Assembly: GCA_030737875.1 (NCBI GenBank)
Contig: CM060925.1
Coordinates: forward strand, 479,817,514-479,881,513
DNA: 64,000 bases
From: Allium sativum
Lineage: Eukaryota; Streptophyta; Magnoliopsida; Asparagales; Amaryllidaceae
Reading direction: 5' to 3'
Shown: piece by piece, positions 35,185 through 45,367 of the stretch
Layout: the number at the start of each line of letters is the position of its first letter
Position numbering within the stretch: the first letter of the stretch is position 1
Program-made: the position numbers and the translations under genes
Notes under the pieces: generated by a model
The model's database searches: none
Told to the model about the DNA's origin: nothing
The model's input: only the letters and a program-made list of their open reading frames with translations

Positions 35185-35984
35185 TTTGAAAATCAAATCA
35201 GTATAAAACTATAAGTTAGTCATGGTATAGGTGGCATTTGTAGTGTAAAACCAAAAAAAATGAACCAGTTTAAAGTACTGATTTGACCAAAATATTAGAT
35301 CCGGAAGTTTCAAGTGCTATGTTTGATCAAACATATGAAGCTTTGTCGTCTAAACCAACGTTATTTTTTAAGGAGGAGACAAACCAAGAGACACTGTGAT
35401 AGAATCAGAATCAAAGTTTATTTACAAATCCATGTGCACAAAGAAACATAGTACACAACATGAACTCACGTAGAGTTGGGAAAAGTGATATGCATGTAGA
35501 GAAATGTGTTTTGCTAAGGCATACACCTTAAGTGATATCAAACATGTGAGAAAAAAACACGCCTGTCCATCTCTGTACACTGAATTTTGTCAGCCGGACA
35601 TGAAAAGGATTATATTTAACTATTAGTTCATGTTTTTTCTCCTAATTCAGTGTATCAAGATTAACATAATCAACTAACCAATTCAAACTTTCATTTCCTT
35701 CTTAATCAACTCCGAGAAAATAAACTAAACAATTTCTTCCCCAATCAACTTCACCAACATAATAAGATGTTATCGACTATAAAACAAAGAAATAGTCAAA
35801 GTACAATTCGATATTTTATTTACAAATAGAGTTGTCATTAAAATGAATCTAGCCATTTAATTATTTATCGAATGTAGATAACGGATGAAGGTAACCAAGC
35901 TAATGCGGGACCTAATTGAAACTGAGCATACAAATAATCAATGTATACCTCTCATTGAACGACTGAAAGTATTGTGTTAACACG
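35185..35984. other. CACTA interior between the oxidase and SAP fragments
   Basis: AT-rich, intron-like sequence with no recognised exon on either strand. Confidence 0.4.
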
Positions 35985-36065
35985 TTAGATAAGTTCTTCC
36001 TTCTTTCCACCAACCTTCACTTTCTTAGTAGTGAGAAACGATTTCAGTTCGTGAACAGTGAGTGA
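35985..36065 (-). pseudogene. Captured SAP-domain exon inside the CACTA element
   Basis: On the minus strand an acceptor TTTTGTAG (36066-36073) opens SLTVHELKSFLTTKKVKVGG followed by KKEELI and TAA at 35985. This is a SAP domain: L-x-V-x-E-L-K-x-x-L, a short loop, then K-V-x-G-x-K-x-E-L-I. SAP domains bind DNA. The combination of a terminal exon and T-V-x-E-L-K...G-K-K-E-x-L-I resembles the C-terminus of plant Ku70, but other SAP proteins cannot be excluded. The stop replaces the last turn of the domain and the following codons (R-V) still fit the family, so TAA is probably a mutation. Confidence 0.65.
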
Positions 36066-36073
36066 CTACAAAA

Positions 36074-37161
36074 CACCTATTTTATGGCAATCCAAAACCT
36101 GCGGCATACACAAAATGAGGCAAATAAAAGGTTACATGATATAAAAGTCTACATGCTTCTCATCAACCCTTCCTAAACAAGCACTAACCTGAACACAGTC
36201 ACAACCATTCCTCACATTCCCCTTCTCATTTCTCCATCAACGGTATTACTACTAAGCCACATCAAACACCACTTCAATGACAATGATTCAAACCACCCAC
36301 TATTGCAACTTGCATCAAAAACCATACCTCAAACTCATGGCAAACTGTCACTGTCTCCCATACCATCTGCTCCTTTGCCATAACTAAAAAAAACACACAC
36401 ACACACAAGTCATTGACCCAAACATTCACCATAACAAGTCCTTGACCATCTATAATCATCATCCTACATCGCTCTGCGTCTCCAGTCTACCAAAAAATAG
36501 ATGTGTATGAGACATGAGAGTTAAGAATCGATGAAATTGCACAGTTATGAAAAGAACAAAGAATAATCCCTAAAGGATATATGTACGTGCCTAAAATAAA
36601 TATGAGCATTTCAACGGGATGTTTACCGACTAGAACTCTGCACCTTCCACTCTACCACCGTAATCGTGACCGCTGCTTCCTCTATCCTATCTGAAACGAT
36701 CGTTTCGATCTCCATGGTCTGGGTGGGGCAACCCGATCGGATGTTGACCTCAGTCTTTTCATTATCTTACTTTCCTTCGTCGTTAGATTGGGTTAGAACA
36801 AAGAAGATGGAAATGGAGAAAATAGAGCAATTTGTTTTGGGGTTGATTTCCAGGGGAAATAGGGTGACAAAATCAGTTGTAGCTGTAAGCGTTTTCGGTG
36901 TTGCGGCTGCAATTCGATTTAAATATAATTTTAGGTACAAGGAAGCAGAAGATGAAATATGAGGAGGAATTAGGGAAAGTGCGGGAGAAAATTGCTATAT
37001 GCGGCTGAGTGGAGGGAAATGAAAAATTAGCGGGCAGTGGTATTTTGGATAGCGTTTTTACAAATTTTTGTTCAATAATTCAAGTTTTTTTTTACAAATA
37101 GACAATATGCAATCCGAAATGCTGTAATTATATGCTGTTAAATATCAGTTTTCTTGTAGTG
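36074..37161. other. CACTA right arm and right terminus
   Basis: 36074-36600 is AT-rich with a CA run (36396-36407). 36600-36980 is richer in G+C. On the minus strand 36627-36715 could be a first exon: ATG, then E-I-E-T-I-V-S-D-R-I-E-E-A-A-V-T-I-T-V-V, ending at a GTAAAC donor-like site. A plus-strand frame of 98 codons overlaps it. Neither matches a family that I know. 37000-37161 holds the subterminal AGCGTTTTT and ATGCTGT words and the inverse CACTA terminus. Confidence 0.4.
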
Positions 37162-37479
37162 ATGATATCTTGTATTTATTCCATTATGTGTTGTATATGA
37201 GGACAGATATTTATAACTATCCAAATATTTTAATGTACTTTGATAAATGGAAATTTTATTTCAAGCTCTTAATAAAGTTTTATTTCTATATTATATTTTG
37301 TTCCACTGCAATGTGAGACTCTGATTCTGTTGTTCTTCTTCTTCTCATTCTTCTATTCTAATATTTCTTTCTTTCTTATCTCACCCTCTAATATTCTTTC
37401 TTTTACCTTTCTGGGTTTTCAATACATAGATTTGGACACGAGATGTATTATTGTCTAAACTCAAGAGTGTAATTGCCCG
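37162..37479 (+). mobile_element. LTR Y, right part
   Basis: It continues after the duplicated ATG and has the features of a gypsy LTR 3' end: TGTTCCACTG, a long T/C-rich stretch, TTGGACACGAGATGTATTA, then ATTGCCCG directly before the first base of E3. The corresponding tail at 50400-50556 runs on to GGGTTGTTACA. So Y either lost its last bases or shares them with the E3 terminus TGTAACA. Confidence 0.6.
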
Positions 37480-40400
37480 TGTAACATCCCATAATTTTCG
37501 ATATATTTAAATTTCAATTTAAAGGAAATAAATTGGAATATGTTAGAGAAAATCTAATTTTTGTAAATTTTAATGATGGTGATTGTTTGAATTTAGTAAA
37601 TAGATTTTTAAATGTAGTTTTCTCTTAGAAAAGGGATGTTTTGAAATTTAATATTTAAATAATTACATTAATTCGAGTGGGTTAATCTAAAAGTGAAAAT
37701 TCAAAATTTTAAATTGGAATTTGTGGAATTTTGGATTGGATATTGAATAACTTGGGATAAAAGAGAATTTATTTATTTGAATTTGCAGTTCAGATTTAAT
37801 GTAAGAAATAATCAAGATTCGGGAACTTAAAATGTGTGAAACAATTTATTTAAGCTGTTTAAGTTAAATTTGAAATTAAAATTTTGAACTTGTAAATAAT
37901 CAAATGTGGAACTTAAATTTATGAAATAAATCTATAAAATTGATGTAAGTTATAATTTGATTTAATTTGAATTTAAATGACTATTTAATTTGAATTAAAA
38001 CAGTTAAATGAATATTTGAATATTTTATTGAAATAATTAACTGTAGAATTTAACGGTTTTGACGACTGTCTCGGAATCCAACGAAACTGGCGACATCAGA
38101 ACCGGAATGGTGAATTATTATAGGATTTCAATTTGCGTCACAATCTGACTTACCGTTTGATTGTACGAGAGAAAATGTGAACGAGATCAGTATAATAGGA
38201 TAATTGGGTATTCCTCATATTTGGGCCTTATAATTTTATATAAATAAAACCCATTACCACTACATCAGCCATTTCAACAACACGTACACTTCCTCCATCT
38301 ATTTCTCTGCTTAATGGCTGAACAAAAATTTCAAAACCCTAGCTTTAAATAAAAATCATAACTTGAAAATGAAATCTTCTCCAAATACCAACATATTATA
38401 TGTCATTTCGAAGATCTCGACGATACGAAGCTCCTGGTGCGATTTATTTCGGCATGCAGCATCAGACTGACCAGAAATCGATGGTCAAAGTTCCAGAATG
38501 CGGAACCCATATAATCAAATTGGGGATTTTTGATCTTTGAGTTAATTGAGGAAATTGACATCTGGGTTTGGTAGAGATCGATGCTAGGATTGGATTGCAA
38601 GTGATCGCAGGTTGGATTATGGCCTGAGGTGGTCGGATTCTTGTTTTAGGGTTTAAAACCCCTTTCGCGTTTGGCTCTGGCGTCGGCTCCACAGTCGATC
38701 GGGGATGAGGGCTTTGGTACTGGCGAACGCGCCTTGATGGCAGGGAGAGGATGCAGGTGGTCGCTGGTCTTCTAATGGCCAGAGGCGATCTAATTTCTTG
38801 GTCAAAGTCGGGTTTGTGTATGGGTTTTCTGTTCGAAGTTTACTGTAGTGGAAAAGGGGATGAACGGGAAGGAAGGGGGCCCGATGACGTGTCGGCCTGT
38901 GAGAGGGTGAGAATTGGTTTTATTTAATTTTATATATTTTTAATTCAAACAGTAAATCACTGATAACTCATACAAATGAACTCGGAATTGGACGCGGTTT
39001 GTTGCGTTGGGATCGTGGCGGAATTACAGACGTTTTGGCACTAACCTGGCTGCGTTTAGAGACTGTGAAATTTTGGGCTTTGGTGGGACATTCGTCTGAT
39101 TAAAGACCAAAAGGTGAGTGATTCTTCGCTCACGAAATACTGAATTATCCCCATATTTATCGAATTAAATTATGAAATAGTTTGGTTGCATGGTTGTGAT
39201 TGGCTGTTGAATTGGTTGCTTAAATTTGATATACTAGTGTGTTAACATGCAAATTAGATCCATGATTAGTTATTTGATTTAAATTTAAATTTCTAGTTGA
39301 AAATTCTAACCCTTGCTAAATCCTAAAACAGTTTAATGCTGATCAGTTGAATGGAATGATTGTGATGGATGTTGGTTGAAATTTATTACTGAATTTATAT
39401 TAACATTGCTGATGCTCCTTATTGCAGTATATTGTAGTGCATCTTCATTTGTGACGATTAATCCCATTTACCCTTGATGTTACGGGCATCTAATGAACCC
39501 GGGATTTATCGATAAAATAAATTAAGAACACAGAGTGAAATGATAAACCTCTGTGACCCTGATTTGGATTGAAATGATAGATCCATCCCTGAAATATCGA
39601 GAAATTAAAATTTAATCACTAGGCCATTGGATAGGAAATTCTATACAGACATCGGTTGGTTAAATGATTTTCAAATATTTGGGATTTTATTTGACAGAAA
39701 TTTCAGTTAAAGAAATGAACCGATACTCGATAAACCTGTTCCTGTAAAGGACCTGGATCGCAAGTGTTATTTGAGTGGCTAAGAAATTGTTTCCAAAGGA
39801 AGTGGAATTCTTAAAATGAGGTTTGGATAATATCTGAAACTTTCAAATTTAGGTTGGATTTGAATGAAATATTTTATTTGAATTTAAATTTGAAAAGAAG
39901 AGAGGATCGAGGAATATGGGTTGAATTTCCCTAAATCGAAGATTTGGGTTGAATGGCGTTTGAAACAAGATATTGAATTTTATAACTCCATTGAGACTGG
40001 AGTGTGGGTTCAAGTATTTAAAGTTCGGAAGAAAGAAGAAATTTTGATTTAAGAATTTATTATATATATGTATATAAAATGTTTGGGCTCAAATAAGTTA
40101 TTCTTTCCTTAAAATCTATCATTTAACTTTTACTTATAGACTATTTATTCTAGCCTAATTTTTTTTCCTTATATTATATTATTTAAAACTAATTAGAATT
40201 TTTATTATATATATATATATATATATTCATAATGATTTAAATTATCTTATTTGGTTTTAACCATTATTTCTATACATATACTTTATATAAAGATTTTTTT
40301 TAGAGCATCTGTTTTCAAATTTTGTCAATGATCGTAAATTTTCTTCCGAATGGAAAATGCTGGATTTAAACCCCAGTTCGAGATGGAGTCGAAATAAAGT

Positions 40401-41947
40401 ATTCAAATATGGAATCGACGTTAACCAATTTTATATGAAATTGATATTTTTATTTGAATATAATGGATTTCATAAATGATATGAATGAGGGTTATGGAGA
40501 TTTATGCTCTTTTGAATATAAACGGATTTAGAATTCAAATCGATTTGAGATAAGTATAACCTTTGAGGTAAAATATATTCTGTTTGAATATAAGTCAATT
40601 ATGAAATATTATATGATTATAATAAAAGGATATGAAATATATTCTAGTTTAGAATAAAATCGGTTTTTGGGTATGATTGTGATATGTTGATATGAAATTT
40701 TTATTCTTTTGAATATAAAATGGGTTCGAAACAAAATATGATATTTTGAGATGAAAGCGAACCTTTGAAATGTAAGAGAACCAACCGATGTGAAAAAAAT
40801 GTAAACGTTGGTTGTTAAAGAGACCGGAGTCGACATAAGGCATACTCTCTGTCAGTGTCGATACCACTTTGACAACTGTGAACGTTTTGACGTATCCAGA
40901 ACGAGATATGATGACTTGGAGTCGATTATTGAATCGAAGAAGATGATCGAGGACGAAATAGCCCTGACCTTCGGGTCAGAATTGAAATGACTAAAACAGG
41001 AGCTATACCGTGACTAACTGAGGTAGCACCTTTGATCGGACACACTTCTTCGATACTATTTCTATGACTATGATGATGATGATTTGGGTCCATTTATGAC
41101 TTTGGGAGTGTGTTCCCAGGTGGGCGGTAGTGGCTGCCATGCGTTACCACCGGTCCGGGAGTGCAATTGGTAGAATCCTACCCTGGGCGTTGCCTTGAGT
41201 GCCTTGTCATATTATCCTTATCGAACCCCATACGATTTTGATTTGTATCGTACCTATGGAGTGCCCTCTGATGCCATCGTTATGGTGGGTTTACGGTACT
41301 GTATAGACTACGGTATTATAAACGGTGTAAGGGTAAAAATGTAATCCCGCTTACGCTATTTTCAGTATTTATACTTTACTGAGTAGACACTATTATAATA
41401 GCGTATTATACTATCTATGTATTAGTTAAACGGATCCTTGAGAGATGGAAAAATCCCGTAACATCTCTTGAGTTACTGCCCCCATGGCACTGATGTTATT
41501 TCGTATTTTGATTTGACTAATATGAGATGATTTAGTGCTGATCCGAGTGTTGTTGTGTTTTCTTTTTATGCAATACGCTTGGGTCAGCAGACGTTGCAGT
41601 TAGCGAAAATTTCTTCCTTTGGAGGACAGAGATGAAGATTTGGTATATATATATATTAGAGAAGTATGTTTCCGCTGCATTTGCTTCCGCTGCTTATTAT
41701 GTACATCCGTATGTATATGTAACTCTGATAATCATTGAATGTTATAATCACAGTATACATTTCAACTTCTTTTTAACTGCTATTTGTTTATTATATGTTG
41801 TCCTTTCGCTGTGAGATTCTGTTATTGTTTTTCTCTTCTTTCTTTCTTTTTCTTCTTTTCCCAATAACTACCTGCATTTGCGATTTGTTTGGGTCGACAT
41901 GTGTGGCTTATTGTCGATTTGAACGGTTAAAAATGTGGGTCATTATA
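37480..41947 (+). repeat. 5' LTR of E3
   Basis: Contains a TATA box (38237), a leader-like segment (38270-39113), the donor-like AAAAGGTGAGT with CTCAC 14 bases on (39111-39133), an AT microsatellite (40203-40226), a run of diverged ~80-bp GAATATAA..GGATATGAA repeats (40440-40740), and a GC-rich stretch with a GGTAGTGG / CCACC inverted repeat (about 41120-41160). No conserved coding frame. Confidence 0.85.
38237..38246 (+). promoter_or_regulatory. TATA box of E3, 5' LTR
   Basis: TATATAAATA followed about 25-30 bases later by ACCACTACATCAGCC, with an exon-like leader beginning there. The same site is at 46123-46132 in the 3' LTR. Confidence 0.6.
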
Positions 41948-41949
41948 GT

Positions 41950-41961
41950 TGGTATCAGAGC
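41950..41961 (+). other. Primer binding site of E3 (initiator tRNA-Met)
   Basis: TGGTATCAGAGC, two bases after the LTR end. Confidence 0.9.
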
Positions 41962-44336
41962 GATGGTAGTCGACAACCTTGGCTTTGTTTGGGAATAAAC
42001 TCATTAGAGATGGGGTTAGAAACGCCCTAGAATGAGTTTGAGTGATATGAGAGAGCGTACTTGTATTTGGTTATAAATTGGTTTATATTATGTTGAGTTG
42101 TTCTGTTTAATATTTATGGATTCTGGTCGATATATGGGACGCCATAGAGTCGATAGGGATCTCTAAATAATCGAACAGAATGAGTGATATAATATGGTTT
42201 CGATTTTTATTTTAAAATATATCAAATATATATTATTGGTTCAAGTATATATGTATTCGTGTTTGTGGGTAATAATATTAAGTTATTACCTATTATAGTC
42301 GGTTGAATAATAAATATAATAATAGATAATTAATAGGTGTTGGAAATTTAATGGTTTTTGAAAATATTTGAAATGAGATGAAATACCTGTAGGTATAATT
42401 AGGTGAGAAAGGTGTGATTAAAATAGAAATGACCTTAAAACTTGATCCTGGGAGACTTTTGAAATAGTTTGAAAAGTGAAAATAATATCGTATTATAAGA
42501 AATAGTTTTGGAAATGGTTTCAAAAGAAATAAGTGTATAATCCCTCCTCGGACATCAGAAATGACTTCGATAATGAGTGCACGCATTATCGACGTTCATT
42601 ATGAAGTGTCTAAGTGGGGGAGACCACTCTGTACTTTCGTGACTTGTTTGAAAAGAATTTTTGGATCTAATTTCAAAGAGTATGTATAATGGACTTTTGA
42701 CTTAACCAGGATTGAAATTTCTTTGTTTTGTTAATTAAAGATTGGATTTCAATTTATGGTACGTTTCTATAAATTTCATAAATACATATGTATTTTAAAC
42801 TTGGTTTTAAACCCGGAATCAAGGTAATTAAGTTCATATTAACAAATAATATGGATTTAGGTATTAAGGTAACTCGTTTTATAGAAATTTTAGTTTTGAA
42901 ACCATGAAATGAACTTAAGTACTAAGAGAAGAGAAACCATTGTTTAAAACTCATAAACGCGAACAATAATGAAGTTAAGTAAATTACTAGTTCGGCTGTT
43001 ATAAGCGTTAAAGAAATGGGATTGACGGCGAATTCAAACTTCAACTAGAATAACTGGAATAAATAGGAGTAGGAATGATAAAATATATCTCAATTCGTGT
43101 AGAGGAATTGAGTTAACTACAGTTTAACCTAGGAAATCAAAGGATTAAGGTTTAAGAACTAAGTTTAACGCCTGAGCTAAGGAAATTGAACGTTATTTGA
43201 GATACAGAAATGAAATATAAATATAACTTGGATTGGGTCAATGGATTTACTTAAAGAAATTTACTTAAGGGATTTAAATAAGTGAATGGGAATTTATATT
43301 GATGGGTGGTTAAGTAAGTAAATGGAAACTTAATAAACGAGGCCATGTAAAATGGTTATATAAAAATCCCTAACCGACCTTAATCCATTGATATAGATTG
43401 GAAGTTAACTTAATCAAGAGAAGAAGCGAAATAAACTGAGAATCGGAAATATGGAAGAAAGTAGAAGAAATAGAAACTGAAGTTGAATTTATTAAATTTG
43501 AATAAGTGAAGCAAGCTCGGGAAATGGAAGTAGGTCGACTTAAACCAAGTATAAAGAAATGAAACAAAGTAAAAATAAACGTGAATAATTAGATTGAATC
43601 ATAAGTCGGAATTGATTCGAACGTATGGTTAATTTAATATGAATAAATGGAACTATGTTGGTGTAACATGGATGAAGTAAATCAAAATAAGGAATGATAT
43701 TGTGGTGAATCAAACAAGGTTATGAATTAGAGACTTAATGCAATCAAGATAGTTGAAAAGGTATGAGTAAGAAAACCCGAAGACTAATTTAGTAAATTAG
43801 AAGGTCGATAGAACTTGGAACCAAATTCAGTGAAAAGTTTGGTATAGGAGTGTCGAAGTAAAAACCATCTTTAAATGGGATTGGTAAATGAACCATGAGA
43901 TAGGACCAAACTTAGGCGAGTCGCGTGAATTGATTCGACGAGAGCTACTTAAAAGACTTTGTTAATATAAGATGGAAATTGAATACTTAGGAAAATGAGT
44001 CATGAATTTGGCAATGTGACTCATATTCATGAATATATGACTTAATATAACCAAGCTTAGTTGAAAGGCTAGAACAAATTTCAAGTTTGATTTGGAATTT
44101 AATGCTTGGAATAGTATGGACTGAAGTGGGGTTTATATGAAGAAATTTAGGTTATTTAAATAAAACTGGTATGTATATGTTAAGTACAAAGAGGATAGAT
44201 CGTATAAAGAACATAATAAAGCGATAATGTATTATGGTGATTAAATTGGCTTAAGGGTATAATGGGAAAGTTGAAAACCCAAGTAAATCAATACACATTA
44301 TGAAAATCTGAACTACCCAATAACGCAAAAGTAAAA

Positions 44337-44870
44337 CAATCATAACTTTTGTTGGGCTCATCAGAATTTTTGATGATTTCGTATTTTTGGAACCTTAGAA
44401 AACAAGCTAAACTTTGGTAAATAGAGCCATGTCGAGATTTTCCATATACTAAGCTGAAATTCAAGTTTTAGTCGTAGTCGTGTGCGCAGAAAATAAAAAT
44501 CTGAAGCGTATACCTATATGGTTTTGACCATAACTTCTTAACCAAGCGTCGGATTTCGATGTGCGAGTACAATTCGGAAAGGCCAGAATGTAAATTAAAA
44601 CTTTCTCTTAATATGCTGGGCCAAATTCTAATGTTTAGAAGGCTAAAAACTGGGTTGAACAATTCAGACCTGCATTTTCTAGTGTGCGGGCTGAGGCGTT
44701 CGCCTCCACTAAAATAGCAATAACTTTTGAACAAATCATCCAAATTCGACGAATCCGGACAATTTGGAAAGCCTGAAAAGAATGCAACAAGTTTGCCTAG
44801 TATGTCTTAGTCAAATTCCATCATCTAAGTGTAGATAATACCCATTTGTTCGCTGACCTGTTGTTAACAG
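44337..44870 (+). repeat. Three diverged ~192-bp units in E3
   Basis: (C/A)ATAACTT(T/C)TG-like starts at 44337, 44529 and 44721, spaced 192 bases apart. Each is followed by a TCxxATTTxGA stretch, GGAA(A)GxCxxxAA, a CTAGTATG/CTTAATATG-like word and CTAA. Identity between units is low, so the amplification is old. Element A has a single similar unit in its LTR (about 1189-1330). Confidence 0.65.
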
Positions 44871-45330
44871 GTTGGTTTTTGTAGTTGAGATGATTTAAAT
44901 ATGTTGTGTAAGTATATTCTTTGCTATGTATTCTATATATATTGATTCTTATGTGTATGTGAGTATGTAGCAGGTGTTATGAAGTCGCGCTACGCGTTGT
45001 AGCTCGCTTGCGCTAAATTCTAAAATGCTAAGGCAAATAAATTGCTTTTAAACGCTAAAAGAGGTACGTATTTGGGATTATATTGCTTTTGGGGTTTTGT
45101 TTGTGTTTTTCCCCATTTCTGGGATGCCTCCTCGTGTGATGAGATGATATTTGAGTTATATGTATGTAAGGATTTTTCCCCGGACCTCTCCGTACAAAGG
45201 AGATGCTGCCGAAATTTTCCGTGATTTCGGGAGTTAGAAAAATTTATGAGTTTTACAAATATAACTTATTTTATAAAGGCTATTTTAGGTATCAATTTAA
45301 AATGGATATGTGCTTAATATCGTTTCGTTC

Positions 45331-45367
45331 TCTTTTCGAGGACGAAAAGATTTTAAGTGGGGGAGAA
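45331..45367 (+). promoter_or_regulatory. Stem-loop and polypurine tract of E3
   Basis: TCTTTTCG (45331-45338), loop AGGA, CGAAAAGA (45343-45350), then TTTTAAGTGGGGGAGAA directly before the 3' LTR. Confidence 0.8.

Larger units (their letters stand above)
17333..37161. mobile_element. Non-autonomous CACTA (En/Spm-type) transposon with captured host-gene fragments
   Basis: The left end is CACTACAACAAAAGT at 17333; the right end is the inverse of CACTACAAGAAAACT, finishing ...TAGTG at 37161. ATG occurs directly outside both ends (17330-17332 and 37162-37164), the 3-bp target duplication that CACTA elements make. Subterminal motifs of the type ACAGCGTTTT are repeated near the left end and appear inverted or degenerate (AGCGTTTTT, ACAGCAT) near the right end. 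Removing nested E2 and its duplication leaves about 6.0 kb. No TNP2-like transposase was recognised, so it would depend on an autonomous relative. The interior holds a 160-bp tandem array and minus-strand fragments of at least three host genes (listed separately). Confidence 0.85.
41948..45367 (+). other. Internal region of E3, no genes
   Basis: A leader block (about 42000-42080: CATTAGAGATGGGGTTAG, CCTAGAATGAGT, then ATATGAGAGAGCGTA) resembles E2 and, in its last part, element A (about 3686-3712). 42100-44300 is purine-rich non-coding sequence. 44337-44870 is a three-unit tandem repeat. 45050-45240 carries the block shared with E2 and X. The region ends in the stem-loop and polypurine tract. 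Confidence 0.8.

Noticed and set aside
36666..36962. Plus-strand frame of 98 codons near the CACTA right end
   Set aside because: No family match, no splice or promoter context on that strand, and the captured exons run on the other strand.
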